This document shows positions 44,241 to 55,646 of a stretch of 64,000 nucleotides of DNA, piece after piece; positions within the stretch are counted from its first letter, which is position 1, and every line of letters starts with the position of its first letter. The notes under the pieces are model-generated. The model ran no database searches and was not told the DNA's origin. It was given only the letters and a program-made list of their open reading frames with translations. Made by a program: the position numbers and the translations under genes. The DNA is taken from contig CM019700.1 of the NCBI GenBank assembly GCA_009760885.1, positions 816,001-880,000 on the forward strand. Direction: 5' to 3'. The stretch comes from Achatina immaculata (Eukaryota; Mollusca; Gastropoda; Stylommatophora; Achatinidae).

Positions 44241-44934
44241 CAGGCATCTCATAGTAGATATGAATATTTTGTTCGGAACAATGAATACTATCTCTAAGGA
44301 CCCAACTGTACACAAAATATTTTAGAAGAGAGTTTCTGTATTATGATAACAAAATGGTGGACAAATCATAATGAATGTTAAAGTGAGTAGGAGAACTTAT
44401 AAATTCAGACAAAGCGCACAAACATGAAACTTCTTTTGGAATGTAAGTTTCAACTCAGTAATTCATTTGAGACTCTGCGTCCCATGTTTATGACTTTTGT
44501 CTAAACTTTTCATGGCCCCCAGGGCATGCTTTATCTATGAGTACTATTTTTACTATTAGCACTGTTTTTATTCATTTTTATCTTTTTTTTTTCCTCATTT
44601 TGAATGGGACTTTGAAGAAAATTGGAGGCAGTAACGTTAAGTGACAACTGTATTATATCTGATCATAATTACAGGAGAAATGAGAAACGTCCTTACTTTT
44701 ATTACAGAATTGTTATAATTTGTAAGCTTCATCAAATATAACATATTTTTACATTCATAATTTAAGTTTCAAAAGCAGAGTGAAATTTTCTTTTTTTTTG
44801 TGTTCATTGAATATTACCAGTATGTGAAATATTTCATCATATTTTGGTAGCAAGCATATGCATAGATTGTGTAACTGTGATTATACTTAGAGTTTCAGTT
44901 TTCATTATTGCAGCGTTCCTATATATTTAAAAGA
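44241..44934 (+). other. Intron sequence, no clear content
   Basis: AT-rich, with poly-T runs. I see no exon or repeat in it. Confidence 0.45.
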
Positions 44935-45185
44935 TAAAATTCCCATTTCCATGCCAATGAGAGGCATATTGGGGATACAATGTTAAGCCCATATTTCCAT
45001 GACCTTCGGCACGTCAAAGTGTGATGTGGTCAATATCACATCTGGCTACATTTACCTTCACCAGATTTCTCTGACCCCGGGCCCTTTTTAGGCGTGTACC
45101 AGAAAAAAAATCCCACTGATGGGACTTGAACCAGATACCACCAGACTAGTAAACTGACCACTCAGCTAACCAGGCCACCAAAGAT
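44935..45185 (-). mobile_element. SINE-2 copy
   Basis: The reverse of the tRNA-like head is intact (gggacttgaaccagata as B box; gaccactcagctaaccagg as A box). The body has gaccttcggcacgtcaaagt and gtgatgtggtcaatatcac. Confidence 0.82.
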
Positions 45186-45486
45186 ATATATATATCTTTG
45201 ATGTAAATAAATAATATGGTTTTCTTTTTCAAATTAAATGAGCCAAAAAATCCTTAAATCTGAAATAAAATGCTACAACTGAGGATGTAAAATGTGAAAG
45301 AATTTTTTTTTCATTAAAAAGCTGCTGAAGTGAAGTGCCTAGTTTTAGCTTGACTGCCTTTATTTGCTCACTGAACTGTCAGTTACCATTTCAGTGAGGT
45401 TAATTGGATTAGATTAAGAGCTGGGAATTAACCCAGTTTAAAGATCACAAAAATATCAATCCAGTTATTTTTGCATTATATTTTTA

Positions 45487-45535
45487 AACATTATCAGGTA
45501 GCCACCATGTTATTTTTTTTTTGCATCATAATATT
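45487..45535. repeat. Left part of a minisatellite split by RTE-B
   Basis: acattatcaggtagccacca, tgttattttt matches the units at 47094-47250 on the other side of the RTE-B copy. Confidence 0.65.
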
Positions 45536-45569
45536 ATTATTCTGTGAAAGCAGAAATCAACAGTGTGAT

Positions 45570-47093
45570 TATTATTGGAGAAGAAAGAACCCGAACCAAC
45601 AATTGAAGAAGTTTTAGGGGCAAAAAGACTCTGAAAAATGGTAAATCACCAGGATGTGATGAGATAACAGCTGAACTTATTAAGGTAGGAGGAAAGGAAT
45701 TTGCAACAATCTGTTATGCACTATGTAAAAAGATACGGCATTCAGGTATTCGGCCAAAAGAATGGAGAAGAACTGTATTCATACAATTGCACAAACTACA
45801 GAACTGTTGCCCTAGTTAGACATGCCAGTAAAGTAAAATTCAATTAAAAATCATAATGGGTAGACTTTGTAAGAAAATAGAAAAAGAAGTCAATGTGGTC
45901 CAAGCTGGTTTTAGGCAAGGAAGAGGATCAAGTGATCATATATTCAATATAAGATTAATAATAGAGAAATGCAGAGAATTTAATGTGAATCTATATTTAT
46001 CTTTTATAGACTATTCAAATGCATTTGATTGTGTACAACACCAGAAACTTTGGGAAATAATGGAAAAAATGGGATTTCTAACACATTTGATACAATTAAC
46101 ATCATTGCTGTATCTAGACCAACAGGCAGCAGTAAGAATAAATGGTGAAACAACAACTTGGTTTGACATAAAACAAGGGGTCCGTCAGGGGTGCATATAG
46201 TCACCTTACTTATTTAACTTGTATACTGAAAATATAATGAGGAATGTTAGAGAAGATGTAGACAAAGAATATTAAGATGATAACAATTGGAGGTTATGAA
46301 ATACCAGAGATGTGATATGCTGATGACACAGTATTACTGTCCACAACACAAAAAAGGAATGGAAAAACTAATTATGTCAGTCTGTAAGAACAGTGAAGAG
46401 CAAAACCTTTATCTTAATGCGAAGAAAACTAAATTGATGACAACTGACAAACAAATAAGGCAGCTGAAATATGTATTGAGGAAAAATTGAAAGAAGTGGA
46501 GTGTTTTGAATATCTTGGATCACTACTAACTAATAATAGAGATAGAATGAAGGAAATTAAAAGGAGGACATCTTTTGCTCTTCAGAAATAAAACATCTAA
46601 AGAACCTGTGGAGAGGAACAGACAGAACTACAAAAATAAGATTTTTAAGGGCATGCATCTTTCCCATTGCAACACATGCCTGTGAGACCTGAACACTTAA
46701 CAAAATAGCTGAGAAACACATAAATGCCTTTGAATGTAAATGCTACAGAAGAGTTCTTCAGATATCATGGACACAAAAAAGAACAAATATATCCATGCTA
46801 CAAGAACTTAATATTGAAGAAGGCTGGCTAGTCAAGAGGATTAAACAAAGAAAACTTAAATATGTTGGACACATTAAACATCATGATAATCTAGAGAAGA
46901 CAGTCTTGGAAGGATACATGATGGGAAAAAGAAAGAGAGGAAGACCAAGGCAAAGATGGTTGCAAGACATCATTGATGGTCTGCAAATGGATGCATCAGC
47001 AGCAGGCCATCTTGCTTAGAACTGAGAGCCTTACAGGAGTGCTCTTAGGGAAGCAAAGTTCCACAAAGGACATGCAAATGACTAAACTGAACT
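45570..47093 (+). mobile_element. RTE-B, longest copy, broken
   Basis: It starts EPTIEEVLGAKKTLKNGKSP-like, then CDEITAELIKVGGKEF, VNVVQAGFRQGRGSSDHIFN, LYLSFIDYSNAFDCVQHQKL (motif A), DIKQGVRQGCI (motif B, followed by a stop), a damaged YADD region, LNIEEGWLVKRIKQRKLKYV and GRPRQRWLQDIIDGLQMDAS. Tail: ggacatgcaaatgact. There are several frameshifts, so it is inactive. Confidence 0.92.
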
Positions 47094-47250
47094 GAACATT
47101 ATCAGGTAGCCACTATGTTACTTTTACATCATATTTTTAAGATTATCATGTAGTCACTATGTCACTTTTATATCATATTTTTAAGATGATCATGTAGCCA
47201 CTATGTTACTTTCACATCACATTTTTTAACCTTGTCAAGCAGCCACTAGA
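47094..47250. repeat. About 57-bp tandem repeat, 3 copies
   Basis: The unit is atcaggtagccactatgtta, cttttacatcatatttttaa gatt. A further partial unit is on the left side of the RTE-B copy at 45487. Confidence 0.8.
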
Positions 47251-47606
47251 ATTCTTGAAGAGGTAGCTGATAATATTTCAGACATTTTTTAAACATGATT
47301 TCTGCAATAATAAATATTCCATGAAATGTTGTCCAGCACAAACATGAAAAGATAAAGCTCTTTATGTTTGCATATTGTGAAAGCTGTATATTGTAGCTCT
47401 GGCATGTTCTTTTTCATAGGAGAACCCTGTTATTTTTGTGCTGTTACAATTCCGCTTAAGGGAGAACACCCAGTCTAACTAAATAAACTATGATATTAGC
47501 TTTAGCTAATCATAGAAAATGTTAAAATTATTGGAAGAAAATTATTTGAGAGGTGTAATAACAATTTCTTTATGATCCTGATGTAGTTTATTATGAATGT
47601 TTACAG

Positions 47607-47724
47607 GTGACCATGAGAAGTGTGATGAATTTGTGTTGAATGATGAGAATGATACGTCTTATTATCACTCCATTCAGTTCTACACAGATAATGCAGTTAA
47701 TCCTTGTATAGAGAGCACCTATAG
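47607..47724 (+). CDS. Module B exon 8: DNAVNPC segment
   Basis: Acceptor gtttacag, donor atag|gtatgc. It reads GDHEKCDEFVLNDENDTSYY, then FYTDNAVNPCIESTY. It parallels module A exon 4, with the intron at ESTYR. Confidence 0.93.
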
Positions 47725-47764
47725 GTATGCAAACATATACTGAGAGTTTGTATAGTTCTTCATT

Positions 47765-48005
47765 GTGCATATATAATACATGTATTGGAAGTTTTTACTT
47801 GTATGACACTTCTTACACTTGTGGACATATAGCACATGTATTGAGGGTTCTTACACCTTTGGACATATAGGATGTGTATTGAGAATTCTTACACATTTGG
47901 ACATAATAGCACATCTATTGAGAGTTCTTACACATGTGGACATATAGCACATATACTGAGAGTTCTTACACATGTGGACATATAGCACATGTAATGAGTA
48001 CATGT
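47765..48005. repeat. 37-38-bp tandem repeat, about 6 copies
   Basis: The unit is cacatgtggacatatagcac, atgtattgagagttctta with variants. It starts about 40 bases after the donor of module B exon 8. Confidence 0.88.
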
Positions 48006-48190
48006 AGGGATATATAATGTATACAAGTTGGTACCTTTAATTCAAAACTTTGAATGCTCCAAGAAGCAACTCTGAAGTGAAAGTGGATGAAGATGAATGG
48101 TGCAGTGAAATGCACTTCACATATGAAGTGAGGTGTCAGATGCAGAGATCTTATGGAAAAAAGTAAACAGATTTCGTGATCAGTGGATGG

Positions 48191-48395
48191 ATGTGAGATG
48201 TTAGTATGACATTAATTCTTATGGATGTGAGATGTTAGTATGACATTAATTCTTATGGATGTGAGATGTTAGTATGACATTAATTCATATGGATGTGAGA
48301 TGTTAGTATGACATTAATTCTTATGGATGTGAGATGTTAGTATGACATTAATTCTTATGAATGTGAGATGTTAGTATGACCTTAATTCATAACTT
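48191..48395. repeat. 34-bp minisatellite, 6 copies
   Basis: The unit is atgtgagatgttagtatgac, attaattcttatgg; copies start every 34 bases from 48191. Confidence 0.95.
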
Positions 48396-48557
48396 AACCG
48401 TAAACTGTTTAAACAGCTTTAAAAAAAAATTAGATAGCTGCAGTCTTATGGTTTTGTTACATAGTTGGGAGTTTGTAATTTTAAACCACTCTAAATGCTT
48501 AATATAGACTTTGCATCATTTCCTGGTAAAATATTGCAATAGATTTACAAAAAGTGT

Positions 48558-48780
48558 TCATCTTACATCTTACATACTTCCTGTGCCATTAAAACACCAC
48601 ATAGGGCTCGCATAGTTGTTTGCCAAGTTTTCCTGTTCTCAGCGAGTCTTTCAACCTCATCAAGGGATTTTATGCCCACTAAACTGACTTCTCTTAACAA
48701 CGTCCTCTTCAGAGTTTCACGCGGTGGACCTCTTTTTCTTCTGGAACTCTTAACAGCATGGGAAGGATGTAAGATGTAAC
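48558..48780 (-). mobile_element. RTE-A 3' end with inverted tail
   Basis: Minus-strand RTE-A C-terminus (48558-48742) runs straight into a plus-strand piece of the same 3' tail (cttaacagcatgggaaggat, gtaagatgtaac; 48746-48780), making a head-to-head structure. Confidence 0.8.
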
Positions 48781-48888
48781 AGGATCAGTCATGTTTAATC
48801 ATTAATCTTTCAATGATATTGATTGGTAATTTTTCACTGATGCAGTCAGCCACCTGAGTTGTGAAGTTGTTGGTGTGTTCATCTCTCT

Positions 48889-49115
48889 TGGTGATGGCTG
48901 ATGGTTTGATCCTGGCTAGAAGCCAACCCAAATCTTAAAAACAGGTACTTGGTTCTTCTTGGAACTGGAGAAGGAAGGGCAGCCAGGAGCGATACTGATC
49001 ACAATGCCTGTGTCAACAGGCATTGACACTATAATTCCTACATGTGTCAATGGAATGAAACAGGTCAAGGAAAACAACAGGTCAAGGAAAACATGGGCAC
49101 CTATCCCACACTTAT
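48889..49115 (+). mobile_element. SINE-1 copy, decayed
   Basis: gatggtttgatcctggc as B-box remnant, then ggaactggagaaggaaggg, agccaggagcgatactgatc and caggtcaaggaaaacatggg. Confidence 0.65.
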
Positions 49116-49288
49116 GTTTGCTTCAGTGGCTTGGAGCAAGGCCTTTTGATAACATAACTAACTATATTATACTGTAAGCATGAACTTGCAAAGAAAACAT
49201 TTAAGCATTTAGCTCTTATGCTTTGTGATGCTAAAAACATGAACTACAGTTTGTTGGCTGAAAGTTTTATGTTTGGCTTTGTTTGCAG

Positions 49289-49383
49289 ATTCATAAATGA
49301 GTTATACACCAGAGTCAAAGAGATCCATGAGGGTTTTCAGCCTTTGAAGGTCTATCACTTTGGAGGTGATGAAGTAGCACAAG
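49289..49383 (+). CDS. Module B exon 9: catalytic HFGGDEV exon
   Basis: Acceptor gtttgcag, donor caag|gtatta. It reads RFINELYTRVKEIHEGFQPL, then KVYHFGGDEVAQ. The GH20 catalytic Asp-Glu pair is intact. The intron after VAQ is absent from module A. Confidence 0.95.
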
Positions 49384-49559
49384 GTATTATTTTATCATCA
49401 TTGTCGTCGTCATAATCATTGTCATCATCATCATTATATAATCACTGGCACAATTGAAAAGTTAATACTTGAACAGAGGGTCTAGATACATGGATGAAGT
49501 TTCAAAGCTATCATCTAAATCTAGAGAAAACTGGACTTCATCCTGAACTGGAGTTTTTA

Positions 49560-49725
49560 GGTTTACTATGACCTAACACCCCCATGTGGTACCCAGGATC
49601 TGCAAAGAATAGGACCACTATACCCTACCACGCTTGATCGTAAAAGGTGACTAAGGAGGGTTTGGCATAGGGCCAGCAACACACTAAAATTCATCAGTAT
49701 GTTTTTTTTGTCTGTTCTAACTTTA
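49560..49725 (+). repeat. Dispersed repeat E (unclassified)
   Basis: ccatgtggtacccaggatct, ctaccacgcttgatcgtaaa, aggtgactaaggagg: shared with 58190-58405 (ctaccacgcatgatcgtaaa). In both places it is followed by a homopolymer-rich gap and catcag. Confidence 0.7.
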
Positions 49726-49730
49726 TCCAG

Positions 49731-49887
49731 GTGCATGGATCAACTCCACTGCCTGTGCTGAGCTGATTAGGGCTGGGGTCAGCTTAAAGCGTGAGTTCAC
49801 GCGTAGGGTCTCACAGATAACAAAGGATGTATCGCTTGCAGCATGGGAAGATGGCCTGATGGACCATGACTCCATCCCTTGGAACAG
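49731..49887 (+). CDS. Module B exon 10: GAWINST and AWEDGL segment
   Basis: Acceptor ctttatccag, donor acag|gtaagg. It reads GAWINSTACAELIRAGVSLK, then RVSQITKDVSLAAWEDGLMD and HDSIPWNR. It covers in one exon what module A has in two. Confidence 0.94.
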
Positions 49888-49994
49888 GTAAGGGTCAGCA
49901 ATGATTAGTCTTCTCGTGGTACCACCTAATTTACATTACATAAATGTTTTCATTTTGTTGCTTTTATTTTTGGTCCAATCTCGCTGAAATTGTG

Positions 49995-50480
49995 GACACA
50001 AGATCTTTGGCAGCTGACGTGGTGAAGGTTTGAGGACAGCATCAAGCTGAACTTGGAATTGTTTACGGCAGCTTTTATTTTGTTAAGTCCCAGAGTGTAA
50101 CTAAAAAGCAGGGGTGTTTAATACTTAACAGGGTGTTTAATACTTAACAGGGTGTTTAATACTTAACAGGGTGTTTAATACTTAACAGGGTGTTTATAGT
50201 TAACAGGGTGTTTAATACTTAACAGGGTGTTTAATACTTAACAGGGTGTTTATAGTTAACAGGGTGTTTATACTTAACAGGGGTGTTTAATACTTAACAG
50301 GGTGTTTATACTTAACAAGGGTGTTTAATACTTAACAAGGGTGTTTAATACTTAACTCCACCACCATGGGGACTATAGCAATCCCTGCCCTGTTAGCCAG
50401 GCTGGGCATATTACTGGGGGTACCAGAAGAGAAGGTGGGACAGGTCCTTGGTCAGATATGACTGCCAACCTTGGCACAAG
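49995..50480 (+). repeat. Dispersed repeat D with internal 19-bp minisatellite
   Basis: agctgacgtggtgaaggttt and cccagagtgtaactaaaaag open the repeat, and ccaccaccatggggactata closes it. Between them (50108-50358) the unit agggtgtttaatacttaac is repeated about 13 times. Confidence 0.8.
50108..50358. repeat. 19-bp minisatellite, about 13 copies
   Basis: The unit is agggtgtttaatacttaac with shorter variants (gtttatagttaac). The same place in the repeat D copy at 57305 has only one unit. Confidence 0.92.
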
Positions 50481-51561
50481 AGTATCAGGTCCCAATCACA
50501 AAATTGGAGAGTGCCTTCAACCCCAAATGTTTCAATTCAGCTTTCTTGATTTTATTTGAAGAGTATTTATGTATTCCACATGAAAGATATATTGTTCTCT
50601 TGTAATATCTTCTTCTAGCCATGAACTAAAAAGCTGTTGGAAAATTATGCTTTTTTTTCTTTTTTTTTTTTTTTTGAAGAAACTGTGATAAAATTGTTGT
50701 AGTAGATGAAGTGTGATTTGTAGTGACTGCCTATCTCTGACAGAACTAAGGAACAGTTATCTGAGGAGACTGCTTTGCTGATCAAGTGGAACTAGGGGTG
50801 TACTAGATACTAAATTTTAAGTATTCGACCAAATGCAGATATTGAGTTTTCTAATTGGTCAAATATGAATTTGAATATGAAGAACAGGGCATGGATCAGG
50901 AATGTACAGTATTTATGAAATTGTTGTTGTAATTATTATCTGTTGAAATACCATAAGCTGCTTAATTGAACAGCTTTTTAAAGACAATTCTTATTACAGG
51001 TGCAGATAACAACAGTTTTTGTTCTGTAGTCAGGAGTTGACAATTGTTGAATGTTACAAATGTTAAAAATAGGCATATTGCCATTTTTCTGGTGAAACAT
51101 CACTGCAGTGATTGCTACAAAAAAAAAGTTTGTGTGTCATTGGTGTTGCTGTGTAAATTACAAGTTTATAAATATTTGAAACTACATTTGCAAACATTTA
51201 TTTCTTATATAGACATGTACTCTTGAGGCAGTATTGATACTAATTATTTTCAAAATGTTCAAATGTTAAAAAAAAAAGTATAATTTTAAAAAGTTAAATA
51301 TTGAAAAATTAAGTTTAAGAATTTAAATTTTTGTATTTTAATATCCTTAAAATATTCAGATTCTGCTGCATTTTTTTATAGCCAAATATGAATTTGAATT
51401 CTGTCTGTAGTACTTCTATTTATAGAATATTTCTATGTTTCAGTGTTAAAAGTTCCCATGTACGAGGTAAATATCAAAATGTACATTGAGGTGTTGAAAT
51501 CATAATTCGTTTAAACTGTGATATGAATAATTTTAGACTAATATTCAAATTTTTTATTTAG
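50481..51561 (+). other. Intron sequence, no clear content
   Basis: AT-rich, with poly-T at 50655-50680. No gene or named repeat seen. Confidence 0.45.
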
Positions 51562-51664
51562 GTCAGACCTGGTCAATGAAGATGTTATCGTTAATGCTTG
51601 GCAAAATGTTTGGGAATGGGGTGTGTCCTCACGAGCATACAACCTGGCAAACAGAGGTTATAAA
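51562..51664 (+). CDS. Module B exon 11: NAWQNVWEWG segment
   Basis: Acceptor tttatttag, donor taaa|gtaaga, 103 nt as in module A. It reads SDLVNEDVIVNAWQNVWEWG, then RAYNLANRGYK. The barrel tryptophans are kept here, unlike module A. Confidence 0.94.
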
Positions 51665-53675
51665 GTAAGATAGCTTTTTTTTTTTCTTCATGTTCTCATA
51701 TTACCTTTACAGGTGCTTCATGACTAAATGATTAATGTGCTGTCTTCTCATACTTAGGTATTTGCTTATCCTACTGGAGTCTAGTTCTCTATTTAGTAGT
51801 CCCTCTCTAATCTACTTTACCTAGGGACGCTTCAGAGAGATGATATTATTTCACATAACTCAAAAGTTACTGTGAGAACAGAGAGTCCTGATAGATAAAA
51901 GTCTTTTCAGACCACAGGTCCAACATGTCACACCAGGGAAAAACATACACATCAGACACTGAAAGATTCACCAAGGCTGCTGGTTGAGTTGACATCAATA
52001 CATTTCATGGATGACACATGATGATGGTGGGATGATATGGGATAAAGATGTCATGTCGCACATCAAAATGATCGAGACAACATCATGAATACAAAATCCC
52101 GTGGCTCTGTTTTATAGTTATAGGCAGAACCATCAAATCACCCATAATCTCAAGTAGATGAAGACATGTTCCATATTCTTTCCTGGATGACAGTATATGA
52201 CTACATTCACTTGGGACACTACAATAACTTTCAGCTGTCCATACAGCTCAAGTTCTTCACACCTACTCCTCTTGTCATTCAGTCCCGCAATCTCTCCCTA
52301 ACTACATCTACTCTGGGGTTCTCGGTATATTCTCACACCAAGCATTTGCACGGATTACCTCAGGTTTCATGGCACAAAGGGCGTAACTTAATAGAAACAA
52401 AAACATAAACAGCCACTCAAGGACATTGTTTTGTGAACATTTGCGGGGTTGAATACCCCGTTCAATGCATCCTGTTACGTCTGTTCCCAGTTATTCTCTC
52501 TCACAATTTCTTCTTTCCTCTTACTGTCTTTCCTTCTTCACGTCTACAAGTGCTTATTCTGTGGCTTTCTGAGGTTGTTCTTATCTTTATTGTTCTCTCA
52601 CTCTGCTTTGCACAAGCCTCTGTGTTTCCTACTTGTGATAAATGAATATAGTTTTTAAATTTATCTTCCTTATCACAACCTTCTGTTGTCTGTTTACCTA
52701 TGACTGTTTTTATGTAAGATTGTTGAAGATTGCTTTCTCTTTGCTTATTATGTCTACACTTAACTCTTCTTTTTTTCAAACTATCACACCTCAGTGTTCT
52801 AGAATATTGTAAGGGTTTCATTCTGGACTTATCTTTTAATGTTTCATAGCAGAGCTTTCATCTTTTAATGTTTCATAACAGAGCTTTCATCTTTTAATGT
52901 TTCATAACAGAGCTTTCACGCTTTATATTTCTTGTTTTCCTGATGCAGTATAATTATACATTATTCATTTTTGCTTAGTTTAACAGATTTTCTTTTTAAC
53001 AGTAGGTCTAAGGATATATGTATGATATGTATCATTCTTGCTCCATCTAATCAACTCTTAACCATGAGATGCTTAAATGGTTTTTAAAGAAATAAAATAC
53101 TTTTTTTATTCTATAGCCAGTATTTCATAATTTTAAACTGCCACATATGTTAAAAAGTGCTGAAAAAACAGAACATCACAACTGTGATTTTTTTTTTTAT
53201 TTACAAAAAAATGTTTGTGTGTCATGGATATTGTTTGCTAGGTTTAAGTCTCATTATTTTACTTATATTAAGACTAATCACCAGGTACAGTTCAAAGATT
53301 GTCAGGACATACAGATAACTGCAACAAGTTTATCTTCACTTCCTAAAATTTAGCACAACTCGCAATTTCAATGCATTAGTTTCAAATTTATATAGGAAGA
53401 TGACATTTTCTTCAGATTATAAGAGGAAAGGTCTAGGGTCTTCAGTTTTTTTATGTTTGTATGTTTGTTTGTTTAATATATCTTTAAAACAATCTTCTTG
53501 TAGAAATAATGAATGTTCTTATGTTTTTTAAAATCTATTTAAAAATTCTTTTGTAACTTTTCCCACCTTATTTCAGTTTTGAAACAGAAGTACACATCTT
53601 ATTCAAATTCATATGTGTGCAGCACTTCTAGATCACTACCTGAAGCACATGTTATATGCTGAATTCTATTTTTAG
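51665..53675 (+). other. Intron sequence
   Basis: No recognisable exon. Open frames of about 70 to 106 codons around 52430-52820 have no motif and occur on both strands in C/T-rich sequence. A 29-bp tandem repeat lies at 52833-52921. Confidence 0.5.
52833..52921. repeat. 29-bp tandem repeat, 3 copies
   Basis: The unit is cttttaatgtttcataacag, agctttcat. Confidence 0.9.
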
Positions 53676-53916
53676 GTGGTGTTTTCCCCGGTAACCCACA
53701 TGTACTTTGATCACCCACAAGAACCCACGCCTGAAGAGAGGGGATTTTATTGGGGAACCCGATACACAGATGCCTTCAAATCTTTCTCTTTCATGCCAGA
53801 TAACTATTTTTTGAATGCGGACATCAAACGTTCAGGGGAGCCTATCACGCTGGCTGAGATTTGTGGGAAAGATAACGCAGGTTGTCCATCTTTGGAAAAA
53901 CCAGAAAACATTCTAG
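53676..53916 (+). CDS. Module B exon 12: HMYFDHP segment and barrel insert
   Basis: Acceptor tatttttag, donor ctag|gtaatt. It reads VVFSPVTHMYFDHPQEPTPE, then ERGFYWGTRYTDAFKSFSFM and CPSLEKPENILG. HMYFDHP holds the Tyr/Asp active-site pair. It is a single 241-nt exon where module A has two. Confidence 0.95.
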
Positions 53917-54737
53917 GTAATTTTAATGTCATCATGTACACAGATAAATGCCCTAAGCCATTTGAGTGTTCATTATGTGCTGAGACAATATTTTAAATAA
54001 TTTTAAAATTCATTATGTGTTCAGGCGGTAATGAAATAAATGTAATTTTCAGTATCAGTTCAGTCAATGTTCTAAATAATTTTAATACTCATTCTTTGGT
54101 TCATCTTTTCCCCAGCATATTAAAAAGTGAAAAATTGTATTGGAATCTTGTTTCATGCGGTTTTGTTTTCATTTGCCTGTTATTTCCACCATATTTCCTT
54201 GTATTTTGGCTTTGTATGGATGACAGTCGTGTCATCCATTATGGTGTACTGATGGCAATCATGAATGAATTATTATTCTTATATATAATTAAAGATAAAA
54301 ATTTGTTTGTTGCAAGAGTCATTTTTATTTTAAAAAAATAGTTCTGGTCACAAGAGAAGAGCATCAGTACTGATTAGTCTAAGTAATCTTGACAAATGAT
54401 GGAAAAGGGGTTAATACATTTATAGGAATATTATTTACTTGTCATTTATGCACATTTCTTTCAAAACTATGAATAGTAACTTTGGTCATGCACTGAGATA
54501 GTTTCCTGGCATTGATAAAGGATTACACTGTATGGTCAGTGCTAGATATGGATGCTGGGAGCTAAAACAAAATCAGTACCCAGCAGAAATGAGGTGCTTG
54601 ATAAAAGTAAATAAAGATGGGATAAAATGATAACACCAGGCAAATGATAACATCAGGCAAAGTGTAGGAGTCCTGATAGATTACATCCAGAAGCAGAAAA
54701 TCAAATCACTTTCTCCTATATTCATATATTTCTCCAG
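53917..54737 (+). other. Module B intron 12
   Basis: AT-rich. A short duplication (cattatgtgctgagacaata / cattatgtgttcaggcggta) near 53970-54030. No other structure seen. Confidence 0.45.
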
Positions 54738-54987
54738 GACTGCAAGGTCAGTTATGGTCAGAAACTATACGCTTACCTGAGGAGTTGTACTATATGGTCT
54801 TCCCGCGACTTCTGGCACTGGCTGAGAGAGCTTGGCACAAAGCCCCATGGGAAGGAAAGGAGAAAGCACAAAGAGACCCCGAGCTAAAATCTGATTGGGC
54901 ACGATTTGCCAACAGTCTTGGAGACAAAGATCTAGGCATTCTAGATAGACTGAACATCTCTTACAGAGTTCCTCCACCTGGTGTTAG
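54738..54987 (+). CDS. Module B exon 13: LWSET to PPPG, end of barrel
   Basis: Acceptor tttctccag, donor ttag|gtatat. It reads [40 protein letters not shown] and [11 protein letters not shown]. The W-S-E motif of the GH20 active site is intact. A (TCCG/TCCA/TCTG) microsatellite starts about 15 bases after the donor. Confidence 0.95.
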
Positions 54988-55004
54988 GTATATACATGTG
55001 TCCG

Positions 55005-55095
55005 TCCGTCCGTCCATCCGTCCATCCGTCCATCCATCCATCCATCCATCCATCCATCCTTCTATCTTTCTGTCTGTCTGTCTGTCTGTCTGTCT
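55005..55095. repeat. Compound TCCG/TCCA/TCTG microsatellite
   Basis: Tetranucleotide array about 15 bases after the donor of module B exon 13. Confidence 0.95.
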
Positions 55096-55219
55096 AATTC
55101 TATTTTTCAGATAATTTCTAGTCCTGTTCATAGAAATGATTAGTATTATAATAGAAATCAGAATGCACTTTATGCCATTATTTTGTAGTATTTTTTGGAC
55201 TTAATTTTAGCATTAATAA

Positions 55220-55265
55220 ACCTCTCTCTCTCTCTCTGTCTCTCTCTCTCTCTCTATCACACACA
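55220..55265. repeat. (CT)n / (AC)n microsatellite
   Basis: CT run 55222-55256 followed by cacacacaccc. Confidence 0.9.
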
Positions 55266-55646
55266 CCCACACAAAAGAAATCTCACAAGATATTTCATCC
55301 TTTGTAGTCCATTATCGAATATTTTTCAACCAAAACCAATTTTAATGTTTCAGTTCCACATTGAGATTTTCACAAAAAAACAATTTGAAAAATAAAACAA
55401 GAATTATTTCTAAAATGTACAGTAATTCATTAATTAAAGCTCTTTATTAGTTCATTCTTTTTAAATTTAAAAAAAAATTGACATTGCAACCACAATCAGA
55501 GATGGCAAAACAAATAAGTGATGAATGAAACAAAATAACTGAATCACATTCTAAACTCCATAACATGTTTTCGTTTTTCAAAAATTGATAATAAAGAGTT
55601 AAATAGTCATCATTTATCAGTTTGTTTCACTGGTTCTCATTGACAG

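Noticed and set aside
42075..50360. Evenly spaced direct repeats that might be CRISPR-like arrays
   Set aside because: Units are adjacent without unique spacers, so these are minisatellites. The genome is eukaryotic.
52433..52821. Overlapping open frames of 70-106 codons on both strands
   Set aside because: They lie in C/T-rich intron sequence with no recognisable domain; both strands cannot be coding.
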